The notes under the pieces are model-generated. The model saw only the letters and a program-made list of their open reading frames with translations. It was not told where the DNA came from and searched no databases. A stretch of DNA of 64,000 bases from Candidatus Enterococcus murrayae (GTDB lineage Bacteria > Bacillota > Bacilli > Lactobacillales > Enterococcaceae): NCBI RefSeq assembly GCF_017315985.1, contig NZ_JAFLVR010000007.1, forward strand, positions 25,594 to 89,593. Reading direction: 5' to 3'. Each line of letters begins with the position of its first letter. The first letter of the stretch is position 1. Positions 53,413-62,121 of the stretch are shown piece after piece. A program made the position numbers and the translations under genes.

Positions 53413-56145
53413 TTACAGCAATTCTTGATAGCGTTGAATATACATTTTCTTCACTAACGTTACCAATAATAAATAAGCAAAAATCGTAACAACCAACCAT
53501 AACCAATATTGATTTGGTAAAATTCCTAACCCTAAGTTTTTCCCAAATCTTGTAAATGGTAAGAGGGTTCCGATGACAATTCCTAGAGTTGTGATCACCG
53601 TCATGATGAAGGACCCTCTGCTTTGGATAAATGGAATTTGCGGTGTTCTCAATGCATGCAAAACCAGTGTTTGTGACCAAAGCGACTCAACAAACCAACC
53701 AGCGTGGAAAATAGCAATAAAGGCGGCTTGCTGTGAAGCAGATAAAGAATGATAATCTCCACCAACTACGGCTGGACAAATGATGAAGTACATCAACAGA
53801 TAAGTGGTAATATCAAAAACGGAACTTGTTGGACCTAGCCAAATCATAAATTTGCCAATACTAGAGGCCGTCCATTTTTTTGGTTTTTCTAAATATTCTT
53901 TATCCATTCGATCCCACGGAATTGAAATACACGAAATATCATAAATCAGATTTAAAAACAGAATTTGCAATGGCAGCATTGGTAAAAATGGTAAGAACGA
54001 ACTAGCAACTAACACTGAAAACATATTGCCAAAATTCGAACTCGCAGTTGCCTTAATGTATTTCATAATGTTGCCAAAAGTCTCTCTTCCAGAAAGAATC
54101 CCCTGCTCCAAAATCATCAGATCCTTCTCTAATAGAATCACATCCGCTGACTCTTTAGCGATATCAACTGCTGTATCGACCGATATTCCCACATCAGCAG
54201 CCTTCATCGCCGGAGCATCATTAATCCCATCTCCGAGGAAACCTACAGTGTGCCCATTTTCTCTAAGCAAGCTCGTGATTTTTTGTTTTTGCTGCGGATT
54301 CAATTTCACAAAAATATTATACTTCTCTGCGATGGTCATTAATTCTTCATCCGTTAAATGGATCAATTCTTCTCCATGAACGATTGCTTCTGCTCCCAGA
54401 CCTACTTGCTTACAAACAGATTTCGTCACTAATGCATTATCACCTGTTAAGACTTTTACTCCCACACCATTCGCCTTCAACGCTTTCAACGCCTGTTTCG
54501 TTGTTTCTTTTGGCGGATCTAAAAATGCAAGATAACCAATTAACACCATTTCAGATTCGTCCGCAATTGAAAATTCACCGACCACACTTGGATTTGTTTT
54601 TTGAGCAACACCGATCACACGCAAACCATCCTCATTCAGCTCCTGAACTTTTCTTAAAACCTGTTGTCTTACTTCGTTGGTTAGTTCCGTAACCTCACCT
54701 TTAAAATCAACGAAGGAGGAAATTTCAAGCATCTCTTCGATCGCACCCTTGGTAATCATTTGTGTCTTACCATAATGATCTTCGACAACAACACTCATTC
54801 TGCGACGTTGAAAGTCAAACGGAATTTCATCTACTTTTTTGTAGCGAATATTACTCGTATCTAATTCCTGTTCTGTTGATTCAATAATAGCCACATCAAT
54901 AAGATTTTTCAGTCCTGTTTGATAATAACTGTTAAGGTATGCATGTTTCAGCACTCGATGGTCTTCTTCTCCCTCGCAATCCAAATGATATTCCAAAATG
55001 ATCTTGTCTTGTGTTAATGTCCCTGTTTTATCGGTACATAATACGTCAATCGCCCCAAAATTTTGGATCGCATTTAGATTTTTTATAATGGTGCCATTTT
55101 TAGCCATTCCGGTAGCACCCTTGACGAGATTCGTCGTAACGATCATCGGCAGCATTTCCGGTGTTAATCCCACAGCGACAGATAAACCGAATAGGAAAGC
55201 CTCCATCCAATCTCCTTTGGTAAATCCGTTGATCACGATAACAGTCGGTGCCATCAATGCCATAAATTTGATAAATAAAAACGATGTTTTGCGAATCCCT
55301 AATTCAAAGCTTGTTTGAACCGGAGTATCAGATAAAGATTTCGCAACATCACCAAACAAGGTATTCCCCCCAACGGCAACTACGACCCCTTCAGCACTAC
55401 CGCTGATTACATTGCTTCCCATAAACACTAAATTATCATAACTTGTCTCAGATTCTTTCTTTCCATTCAATTTGTCAGCACTTTTCTCAACCGGATAGCT
55501 CTCGCCTGTCAGGGCTGACTGTGAAATAAATAGATCTTTTGCAGAAATCAAACGAATATCAGCTGGAATCATATCTCCAGCAGAAAGTTTAACGACATCT
55601 CCACAAACAATTTCTTCCATAGGAATTTCCTTATACTGATTATCTCTGCGTACCGTTGCCGTTACCTTTACGAGTGATTTTAATTTTTCAGCCGCTTTGT
55701 TTGAACGTACTGACTGAACCAATGTCATTGTACCGCTGACGAATACCATGACTAATATTATCCCGCTGCCGAAGAAGTCTTTTTCTCCTGACTCGGGCAA
55801 GATTCCTTCTGTGATAAAAGAAATGATTCCTAATCCTATTAGCACCAAAGTAAATGGTGTGATAAATGCTTTTAAAGCTTCTACAAAAAAAGGCGTAGAT
55901 TTTTTATATGGTATTTTGTTCTCTCCAAATGTTTCTTTAGCTTCTGCGACTTGCTCCGTTGATAGTCCAAGCGCTGATGTTTTAAAGGTTTCATAAATAC
56001 CGTTTGCTGTCTGTTTAGCAAATAGACTGTAATTTGTCTTTGTTACTTTCGTTTGCTTCATGTTCTTCTCCTTCTTCCCGAAAAAAATCTGCCATAATCC
56101 TATTCCAATAAATAGGTATAGAATGATATCTTTTATTGTATTCAT
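53413..56145 (-). CDS. mgtA: Magnesium-translocating P-type ATPase
   Basis: 910 residues. P-type Mg2+ importer in the cytoplasmic membrane. TGES actuator loop at 214-217, phosphorylated Asp372 in DKTGTLT, the hinge MVGDGINDAP-like FLGDGINDAPAMK, and about ten helices. The ATG at 56145 has GGGAG upstream; a second in-frame ATG (residue 29) also has AAGGAG, and the residues between form an extra hydrophobic helix, so either start could be used. An M-box riboswitch lies at the head of its transcript, supporting Mg2+ control and the assignment. Confidence 0.93.
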   Translation of the reverse strand: MNTIKDIILYLFIGIGLWQIFFGKKEKNMKQTKVTKTNYSLFAKQTANGIYETFKTSALGLSTEQVAEAKETFGENKIPYKKSTPFFVEALKAFITPFTLVLIGLGIISFITEGILPESGEKDFFGSGIILVMVFVSGTMTLVQSVRSNKAAEKLKSLVKVTATVRRDNQYKEIPMEEIVCGDVVKLSAGDMIPADIRLISAKDLFISQSALTGESYPVEKSADKLNGKKESETSYDNLVFMGSNVISGSAEGVVVAVGGNTLFGDVAKSLSDTPVQTSFELGIRKTSFLFIKFMALMAPTVIVINGFTKGDWMEAFLFGLSVAVGLTPEMLPMIVTTNLVKGATGMAKNGTIIKNLNAIQNFGAIDVLCTDKTGTLTQDKIILEYHLDCEGEEDHRVLKHAYLNSYYQTGLKNLIDVAIIESTEQELDTSNIRYKKVDEIPFDFQRRRMSVVVEDHYGKTQMITKGAIEEMLEISSFVDFKGEVTELTNEVRQQVLRKVQELNEDGLRVIGVAQKTNPSVVGEFSIADESEMVLIGYLAFLDPPKETTKQALKALKANGVGVKVLTGDNALVTKSVCKQVGLGAEAIVHGEELIHLTDEELMTIAEKYNIFVKLNPQQKQKITSLLRENGHTVGFLGDGINDAPAMKAADVGISVDTAVDIAKESADVILLEKDLMILEQGILSGRETFGNIMKYIKATASSNFGNMFSVLVASSFLPFLPMLPLQILFLNLIYDISCISIPWDRMDKEYLEKPKKWTASSIGKFMIWLGPTSSVFDITTYLLMYFIICPAVVGGDYHSLSASQQAAFIAIFHAGWFVESLWSQTLVLHALRTPQIPFIQSRGSFIMTVITTLGIVIGTLLPFTRFGKNLGLGILPNQYWLWLVVTIFAYLLLVTLVKKMYIQRYQELL

Positions 56146-56159
56146 GGCTTTCTCCCTTA

Positions 56160-56237
56160 TTAAACGGGTTTATGAAGAAAATTGGGCGTTAAAAACAAAT
56201 AGATAATAGTATCTTCTTGCTTCTTTTTTTCTGACAT
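56160..56237 (-). CDS. 25-codon ORF in the mgtA leader (possible leader peptide)
   Basis: ATG to TAA, ending 14 bases before mgtA. The peptide begins MSEKKKQEDT and ends LTPNFLHKPV. The start codon is in the left arm and the last codons in the right arm of a perfect 11-bp inverted repeat. There is no good ribosome site, so translation is uncertain. An analogy with the mgtL leader peptide of Salmonella mgtA is only suggestive. Confidence 0.3.
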   Translation of the reverse strand: MSEKKKQEDTIIYLFLTPNFLHKPV

Positions 56238-56245
56238 AAACCCGT
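56164..56245 (-). repeat. 11-bp inverted repeat flanking the mgtA leader ORF
   Basis: ACGGGTTTATG (56164-56174) and its exact complement (56235-56245) can pair across 60 bases just upstream of the mgtA ribosome site. Confidence 0.6.
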
Positions 56246-56261
56246 GATTATTGAACTACTG

Positions 56262-56735
56262 TCATCCATTTGTTCTCATCTCCCTTTCTTTAATTTTCTC
56301 TAGTGGTGATCGGATATCTTTTTTGTAAATACGCATGATTAATTGACCTTCCTGATAGTCATCTGATATTGACCGATAGTGCAGCTTTTCATAAAATCTC
56401 CAGGCCTGCTGTCTTCCTGTAAGAAATACAAAACAAAAACCAAAATTTCTTGCGACCTGTTCTGCGTAAATAAGTAAATTCTTACCTAATCCTGCTCCTT
56501 GATAACGAGAATCTATTGCTACTTGTTTGATCTGCACACATTTTGCAGATATCGGATGCAACAATAAGGTTCCTACTACATGAGCCTCCTGCTTAATAAT
56601 CAAATGAATATCCTTTCTCTCTTCTTGCGGTGCCTTCAATAAAAATGCCTTTCCAGAACTTGCCTTCAACTCCTTATTTCTTAAGGTTAACGCCTCACAA
56701 TACAATGAGCTGTTCCACTTGGTTAAGGTGAACAC
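56262..56735 (-). CDS. GNAT-family acetyltransferase, start apparently frameshifted
   Basis: 157 residues from a GTG at 56735. A GNAT domain is clear: VAIDSRYQGAGLGKNLLIYAEQVA and the tail AWRFYEKLHYRSI. The best ribosome site (GGGAGGAG) serves an ATG at 56746 that is out of frame; it opens only seven codons. One extra A in the AAAA run at 56738-56741 would join that ATG to the GNAT frame. So the gene may be inactive, weakly translated, or carry a sequencing error. It lies between an M-box riboswitch and mgtA and is on the same transcript. Confidence 0.7.
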   Translation of the reverse strand: MFTLTKWNSSLYCEALTLRNKELKASSGKAFLLKAPQEERKDIHLIIKQEAHVVGTLLLHPISAKCVQIKQVAIDSRYQGAGLGKNLLIYAEQVARNFGFCFVFLTGRQQAWRFYEKLHYRSISDDYQEGQLIMRIYKKDIRSPLEKIKEREMRTNG

Positions 56736-56803
56736 TGTTTTACCATAATAAACTCCTCCCTTTTTTATGTTTTGAAAATAGCAATGATCGTTACGCAAAA
56801 AAA

Positions 56804-56834
56804 GACTTTTCGCTCAAAAACTCAGCGAAAAGCC
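56804..56834 (-). terminator. Riboswitch expression-platform terminator
   Basis: GACTTTTCGCT and AGCGAAAAGCC pair (one wobble) with a 9-base loop; seven T follow on the minus strand. It lies downstream of the M-box and before the GNAT-mgtA genes, so it is the probable Mg2+-controlled terminator. Confidence 0.8.
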
Positions 56835-56864
56835 TTACCAAAAATTCATCCTAAAGAGACAAAG

Positions 56865-57040
56865 TCATATAGTCGATCTAATCGTTGAGTTTTGGCACTA
56901 TACAACGTAAAGACAAACATCTTAGCTACCTTAAGAAAAGCCTTGTATTCGACAGTTCCTGTTCTACCCATTGGCGTCTCTCGACATTTTTGGGCAGTAG
57001 CCTATGTTTGTATAGGAGCCTCACCTAACAAATCATATTT
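56865..57040 (-). ncRNA. M-box (ykoK) magnesium riboswitch
   Basis: Read on the minus strand the region contains the conserved M-box core: GTTAGGTGAGGCTCC, then GGCTACTGCCC, then AATGTCGAGAGACGCCAAT, GGGT, a GAACAGGAACTGTCG stem, and further on AGTGCCAAAACTCAACGATT. Order and spacing fit the Rfam M-box family. It binds Mg2+ and, when occupied, favours the terminator at 56804-56834, shutting off the GNAT-mgtA operon. The plus-strand ORF 56892-57179 is an artefact of this RNA. Confidence 0.93.
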
Positions 57041-57053
57041 TATTTTCGAACAC

Positions 57054-57082
57054 AATATAACAAGTTATCAAGCTTCTGTCAA
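57054..57082 (-). promoter_or_regulatory. Promoter of the M-box-GNAT-mgtA transcript
   Basis: On the minus strand TTGACA (57077-57082), a 17-base spacer and TATATT (57054-57059) form a near-consensus sigma-A promoter about 20 bases before the M-box core. Confidence 0.88.
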
Positions 57083-57260
57083 ACAGTTTTTCGAAATATC
57101 CTTCCCGTTTGTTTATCAACCATTAAAAACACACCTGAATAGACCTTGGTATATCAGTCTTTTTCATTATAAAAAATAATTATCGAATTTTGAAAATTTT
57201 TATTGAAATAAATAGAAAAATATACAATAACACTTCTTTTTTTATGAAGAAATAGAAAAA

Positions 57261-57287
57261 GTAGAGCCGCGGCGACCGCGACCCTAC
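57261..57287 (-). terminator. Terminator after mvaE
   Basis: GC-rich stem of GTAGAGCCGCGG with its wobble-complement CCGCGACCCTAC and a 3-base loop; TTTTTC follows on the minus strand. Confidence 0.88.
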
Positions 57288-57310
57288 TTACTCGTAATTT
57301 GTCTTTTTTA

Positions 57311-59728
57311 TTAACCAAGTCGAATCTTTTTGATGATTTCTTCGGCTGTTGCAAGGTTCATCCGTTCAGCATTTCTTAATTGTCTAGAAACCTGTGGGAT
57401 TTCACTAGTGGTCGCATCTGCTGTAATTGCCAATGACCGACTTTGCATCGCCATGTGACCTTTTTGAATCCCATCTGTCACTAAAGCACGAACTGCAGCA
57501 AAATTTTGCGCTAACCCAACAGCTACGATAATTTCAGCCAATTCAGCCGCTGATGAGACCTCTAATAACTTCACGCTTAGCTGTGCCTTTGGTAAGACTT
57601 TTGTTGCGCCTCCAACAATGCCGACTTTCATTGGCAAAGTCAGCTTTCCAATGAGTTTCTCTCCTTGGATGCTCCACTGTGTCATACCTTCATACCGTCC
57701 ATTTCGAGCAGCATAAGCATGACAAGCAGCTGCTACCGCACGCGTGTCATTTCCTGTCGCTAAAACAACCGCATCAATTCCATTCATAATCCCTTTATTA
57801 TGAGTAGCTGCCCGATAAGGATCAATCTTACTGTAATCACTAGCCGCTACGATTTTTTCAGCCAGTTCTTGCGAGAGTTCCTCGACAGAGAGCTCACAGC
57901 TTGCCTCAACCAAAGATTGTGTCGCATAGTTACTTAAGATACTAAATAAAATATCCGCATCTGGAATTAATTCTTTTACTTCTTGTGCAACAGCTTCCAA
58001 CATCGTATTCAAGATATTGGCACCCATCGCATCTTTAGTGTCTACTTCTAAATCGATAGAAAGATAGCCCTCTTCGAAAGTACGAATGTCGAGTGACTGC
58101 ATTCCGCCACCCCGCTGATAGATCGAAGGATAGCTTTTCTCAGCCGCGGTAAAAAGAGCCTGCTCATGTTCAATAAGAACCTTTTTTACTACTTCAAAAT
58201 CTGTGACATTTCTCAAAACGATTTGACCTATCATATTTTGATTGATCACATGTGTGTGTATTCCACCAGACTTCGCGATAATTTTTGCTGCATTACTAGC
58301 GGCGGCAATTACTGAAGGCTCTTCTGTAACCATTGGAATAGTCTTTTCTTTTCCGTTAATAATGAAATTCTGTGCCACGCCAAGAGGAATTGCACACTCA
58401 CTAATTTGATTTTCAATCAAATTATCCGCAATTTTTTCCGATAATACAGTCTCGGTTTGCAATTGAGCCGCTTCTTTAGCTGACAGTTTTTTTTCTTTGA
58501 CCAGCTTAGCTAGACGTTCAGCTTGGGTCATTTGATAGAACTTTTTTTTTGCGGTCTCTTGATCCTCCGCTTTCGTTATCATCAAGGCTAGTCCCAATCC
58601 GCCTCCGATACAAAGACTTGCGACTCCTCGCTGCTTATCTTCTTGGAACAGCTCCGAAATAAGCGTTGCTACTATACGAGTTCCGCTGGCGCCAATAGGG
58701 TGTCCCAATGCGATTGCACCGCCATAAGTATTGACCTTTTCATCTGGCAGCTTCAATTCCTTTTGAACAGCTACAGACGCCGCTGCAAAAGCTTCATTGA
58801 TCTGAAAAACATCGACCTCATCGATTGTTCTATTTACCTTATTTAATAATTTATTAATAGCTGACACAGGAGCCATCCCCATAATACTTGGGTCAATCCC
58901 AACTTCGCTATAGCCATTAATAACAGCCAGATAGTCTAACCCATTTTCAATGGCATACGATTTCGCTGCCAAAACCACCGCCGCTGCCCCATCATTTAGC
59001 GGTGAAGCATTAGCCGCTGTTACCACACCGTCTTCTTTAAAGGCTGGTTTAAGTGATCCGATTTTTTCTAGGGTTGAATCAAAACGAATGCCTTCATCTT
59101 CCCATAAAGTACTGCCATCTTTTAAAGCAACAGGTATAATCTCTGATTCAAACTTTCCTTCTTTGCTAGCTTTTGCTGCTTTCATTTGTGAGTCATAGGC
59201 ATATTGATCCTGCATCTCGCGAGTAATTTGATATTCTTGAGCGACTTTTTCTGCCGTCAGTCCCATATGCTTCCCGCTGAAAGCATCAGTCAAGCCATCA
59301 TAAATCATACTTGATTTTGGCTCCTGCCATTCTTGTGCAGCATAGTCAAAATGAGTGACTTTTGGTGCTTGAGACATATTTTCTGTTCCACCTGCAACAA
59401 CGACCTGAGCCTCACCTAATAAAATCTGCTGCATGGCAAAGATGATTGATTTCATTCCTGAACCACAGACTTCATTGATAGTTGTTGCTGGTACATTAAA
59501 GGGAACGCCAGCTTTTACTGCTGACTGACGTGCCACATTTTGACCATTTCCTGCCTGTAAAACATTTCCCATAAATACTTGTTCAACTTGATCTGGTGCA
59601 AGCTCTGCACGTTTGATCGCTTCTTTTACAGCGATAGCACCGAGCTCGACTGCTGAAACGGTTGCTAACTTGCCTTTATATCTGCCAATTGGTGTTCGTA
59701 CAGCGCTTAAAATAACTACTTCTTCCAA
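57311..59728 (-). CDS. mvaE: Bifunctional acetyl-CoA acetyltransferase/HMG-CoA reductase
   Basis: 805 residues from a TTG at 59728 with GGAGGTG upstream. The N-terminal thiolase domain (about 1-390) joins two acetyl-CoA; its nucleophile Cys88 is in NEVCGSGMKS, and GHPIGASGTR and CIGGGLGLAL close the domain. The C-terminal HMG-CoA reductase domain (about 420-805) makes mevalonate; DAMGANILNTMLEAV and NKGIMNGIDAVVLATGNDTRAV are seen. This fusion is characteristic of enterococci. It diverges from mvaS, which makes HMG-CoA from its product. Confidence 0.96.
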   Translation of the reverse strand: MEEVVILSAVRTPIGRYKGKLATVSAVELGAIAVKEAIKRAELAPDQVEQVFMGNVLQAGNGQNVARQSAVKAGVPFNVPATTINEVCGSGMKSIIFAMQQILLGEAQVVVAGGTENMSQAPKVTHFDYAAQEWQEPKSSMIYDGLTDAFSGKHMGLTAEKVAQEYQITREMQDQYAYDSQMKAAKASKEGKFESEIIPVALKDGSTLWEDEGIRFDSTLEKIGSLKPAFKEDGVVTAANASPLNDGAAAVVLAAKSYAIENGLDYLAVINGYSEVGIDPSIMGMAPVSAINKLLNKVNRTIDEVDVFQINEAFAAASVAVQKELKLPDEKVNTYGGAIALGHPIGASGTRIVATLISELFQEDKQRGVASLCIGGGLGLALMITKAEDQETAKKKFYQMTQAERLAKLVKEKKLSAKEAAQLQTETVLSEKIADNLIENQISECAIPLGVAQNFIINGKEKTIPMVTEEPSVIAAASNAAKIIAKSGGIHTHVINQNMIGQIVLRNVTDFEVVKKVLIEHEQALFTAAEKSYPSIYQRGGGMQSLDIRTFEEGYLSIDLEVDTKDAMGANILNTMLEAVAQEVKELIPDADILFSILSNYATQSLVEASCELSVEELSQELAEKIVAASDYSKIDPYRAATHNKGIMNGIDAVVLATGNDTRAVAAACHAYAARNGRYEGMTQWSIQGEKLIGKLTLPMKVGIVGGATKVLPKAQLSVKLLEVSSAAELAEIIVAVGLAQNFAAVRALVTDGIQKGHMAMQSRSLAITADATTSEIPQVSRQLRNAERMNLATAEEIIKKIRLG

Positions 59729-59959
59729 GAGTGCACCTCCAATGCTTTCATTAAAAATCAGAGGTAAGTATAGCACAGATAGTTTTATAATTTCTTAAGA
59801 TTCAAACTTAACTAATTATGACCTTTCTGTGATATATTTACCTTTGGAAGAAAAGGATGTCTGCTCTGCTTATTACTTTAGTAATTTAGTGGAAGGATAT
59901 ACGTGGTGAGATCTTTTCTATGAAAAGTCATTTTACCAATAAGAAATAGGAGGAGCAAT

Positions 59960-61111
59960 ATGAAGATAGGGATTGATAAAATCAGTTTCCACGTACCAAG
60001 TTATTATCTTGATATGACGGACTTAGCTAATGCACGTGAGACTGACCCCAACAAATTTCACATTGGTCTTGGACAAGATCAGATGGCAATTATTCCTGAG
60101 ACACAAGACATCGTTACTTTAGGAGCAAGTGCTGCTGCAAAAATTCTTACAGATGAAGACAAAAAGGAAATTGACATGGTAATCGTCGGAACCGAGTCGA
60201 GTAGCGACTTCTCAAAATCTGCCTCAGTAATTATTCATGGACTGTTAGATATTCAACCTTTTGCTCGTTCATTTGAAATAAAACATGCGTGCTACGGCGG
60301 AACAGCCGCTTTGCAACAAGCCAATGACTATGTTACGTTACATCCAGACCGCAAAGTCTTAGTAATCACGGCGGATATCGCAAAATATGGTCTGAATACT
60401 GGCGGGGAACCAACACAAGGTTGCGGCGCTGTCGCTATGCTAGTGACGAAGAACCCGCATCTATTGTCTTTTAACAACGACAGTGTTTTCTATTCAGAAG
60501 ATGTTTACGATTTCTGGCGTCCCGCTGGCCATGACTACCCATTAGTCGATGGTCACATGTCGAATCAAGTCTACATTGATTCATTCACCCGTATCTGGGA
60601 GCAAAATAAAAAAATTAATAAAACTGACAGTACTGATTATGCTGCTTTAACATTCCATCTACCTTATACAAAAATGGGACGCAAGGCTTTGCGCGCAATC
60701 TTTCCAGAGATGCCAGAAACTGAACAGCAGCGTCTGGAAGCTCGTTATGATGAAGCTGTTGTTTATAGCCGACAAGTTGGCAATCTGTATACCGGTTCTT
60801 TATACCTTGGATTAATGTCCCTATTAGATAATGGTAATTTAGCTGCCGGAGATCGCATTGGCTTATTCAGCTACGGCTCTGGAGCCGTCAGTGAGTTCTT
60901 CTCTATGAGCTTAATGGAGGATTATAAAAAGTATTTGACTGTCGAAGCTGATCAGGCATTACTTGCTGGACGCAAACAATTAACAATTAAAGAATACGAA
61001 GAAATGTTTAACACCAAACTGCCTACTGATGGAGAAACGTATACTTTTTCAGACAAATCAAAGTATGCAATCAATAAAATCAGTGGTGATATCCGTTATT
61101 ACAATAAATAA
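59960..61111 (+). CDS. mvaS: Hydroxymethylglutaryl-CoA synthase
   Basis: 383 residues. Condenses acetoacetyl-CoA with acetyl-CoA to HMG-CoA. IGIDKISFHVPSYYLDM at the start, catalytic Cys111 in HACYGGTAAL, Glu79 in the TESSSDFS segment, His about 233 in TFHLPYTKMG, and the LFSYGSGAVSEFF motif agree with MvaS of E. faecalis. AGGAGG precedes the ATG. The 230-bp divergent gap with mvaE holds the promoters of both. Confidence 0.96.
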   Translation: MKIGIDKISFHVPSYYLDMTDLANARETDPNKFHIGLGQDQMAIIPETQDIVTLGASAAAKILTDEDKKEIDMVIVGTESSSDFSKSASVIIHGLLDIQPFARSFEIKHACYGGTAALQQANDYVTLHPDRKVLVITADIAKYGLNTGGEPTQGCGAVAMLVTKNPHLLSFNNDSVFYSEDVYDFWRPAGHDYPLVDGHMSNQVYIDSFTRIWEQNKKINKTDSTDYAALTFHLPYTKMGRKALRAIFPEMPETEQQRLEARYDEAVVYSRQVGNLYTGSLYLGLMSLLDNGNLAAGDRIGLFSYGSGAVSEFFSMSLMEDYKKYLTVEADQALLAGRKQLTIKEYEEMFNTKLPTDGETYTFSDKSKYAINKISGDIRYYNK

Positions 61112-61117
61112 ACATCG

Positions 61118-61146
61118 AAAAAGCCAGCTTAATAGCTGGCTTTTTT
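61118..61146 (+). terminator. Terminator after mvaS
   Basis: AAAAAGCCAGC pairs with GCTGGCTTTTTT across a 6-base loop. Confidence 0.93.
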
Positions 61147-61150
61147 AGGC

Positions 61151-61455
61151 AAAAAAAAATAATCTAGCAGGTCTAATGGCTAAGTGTTTTTTCTTCATTC
61201 CAGATTTCTGGAATATTTACACCCTTTTCTAGGTCTTAAACGTCTTGATGATCGGATTCCGTTTAAGCCTCACCATTAAGTGGAGAAATGGTTCTACTGT
61301 CTACATTTCTCTTCCCCGCTAGATTAGAACTACTTGGTAAGGAGACTTCAAATCCCTACTTCCTTTCTGCCTTTTTGGCATTCTCTTTGAAATGAACACT
61401 ACCTCCGTTCATTTCTGTTGTACGATTAAACAACTTTAGGGACCCACCCCTTACA
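61151..61455 (-). ncRNA. Candidate structured non-coding RNA, unknown family
   Basis: On the minus strand a good promoter (61462-61490) would start an RNA near 61455. It ends in a run of nine U after a 12-bp stem. Stem-loops in plus-strand coordinates: 61417-61434, 61389-61415 (9 bp perfect), 61368-61380, 61284-61310 (7 bp), 61235-61267 (8 bp), 61197-61214 (7 bp), and a long-range stem 61160-61171 with 61315-61326 that encloses three of them. No ORF longer than 20 codons has a ribosome site. It is not tmRNA, RNase P RNA, SRP RNA, or a T-box as far as I can tell; I do not recognise it. Confidence 0.6.
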
Positions 61456-61461
61456 CCTATA

Positions 61462-61490
61462 TTTATACCACATTTCAAGATTTTTTGCAA
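61462..61490 (-). promoter_or_regulatory. Promoter of the candidate RNA
   Basis: On the minus strand TTGCAA (61485-61490), 17-base spacer, TATAAA (61462-61467). It points away from nrdI into the mvaS-nrdI gap, where no protein gene lies. Confidence 0.72.
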
Positions 61491-61586
61491 CCGTTTACAT
61501 TCTCTCGATCCTTCCCTTTTCGTGTTATAATTCTAAAGATAGATTGAATTGTTAAAAACGATTATTAAACTGGGAGGACTTAAGTC

Positions 61587-62036
61587 ATGAATATTTTATA
61601 TATATCAATTTCTGGAAACACGAAAGCCTTTGTCAAACGTTTAGAGGCTTATGCAGAGGAGCAGCATAGATTAAACTCAGAAAATCCTTTGATTACAGCT
61701 AAAGAAATTTCAGAAAATAGCCCTTTTAAAGTAGAAGCTGATCCTTTTTTTACCTTCGTTCCTACTTATTTAGAAGGTGGTAACGGTCTGGACAATGGTG
61801 ATACAGAAATCTTGACTGAAGTCATGCGTGAGTACTTAGAATATGAGGAAAATTATAAAACGTGTTTAGGTGTTGTAGGCAGCGGTAATAAAAATTTCAA
61901 CTATCAATATTGCTTAACAGCAAAGCAGTATAGCGAAGCATTCGGTTTCCCTTTCTTAGCAGATTATGAGTTGAGAGGTACTGCAGCTGACTGTCAGCGC
62001 GTCTATCAAATTTTAAAAGAGAAAGCAGTAAATTAA
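61587..62036 (+). CDS. nrdI: NrdI-family flavodoxin
   Basis: 149 residues. ISISGNTKAFVKRL is the FMN phosphate loop, FVPTYLEGGNG and VVGSGNKNFNYQYC the flavin-side loops typical of NrdI, which reduces oxygen to activate the Mn2 cofactor of class Ib ribonucleotide reductase. No nrdE or nrdF is nearby; they may lie elsewhere. GGGAGG precedes the ATG. Confidence 0.88.
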   Translation: MNILYISISGNTKAFVKRLEAYAEEQHRLNSENPLITAKEISENSPFKVEADPFFTFVPTYLEGGNGLDNGDTEILTEVMREYLEYEENYKTCLGVVGSGNKNFNYQYCLTAKQYSEAFGFPFLADYELRGTAADCQRVYQILKEKAVN

Positions 62037-62121
62037 TCATTTGCTAATTATTCTATTGACTTTTTCTCATGTTAAGGGCATTCTTTTAAAATAGGAAATT
62101 TTAGAGAGAGGCGTGTTGCAG

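Noticed and set aside
56892..57179. 95-codon open frame on the plus strand
   Set aside because: It overlaps the M-box riboswitch and its promoter on the other strand, which explain the sequence better.
57154..57354. 66-codon open frame on the minus strand
   Set aside because: Overlaps the end of mvaE and spans its terminator; no ribosome site.
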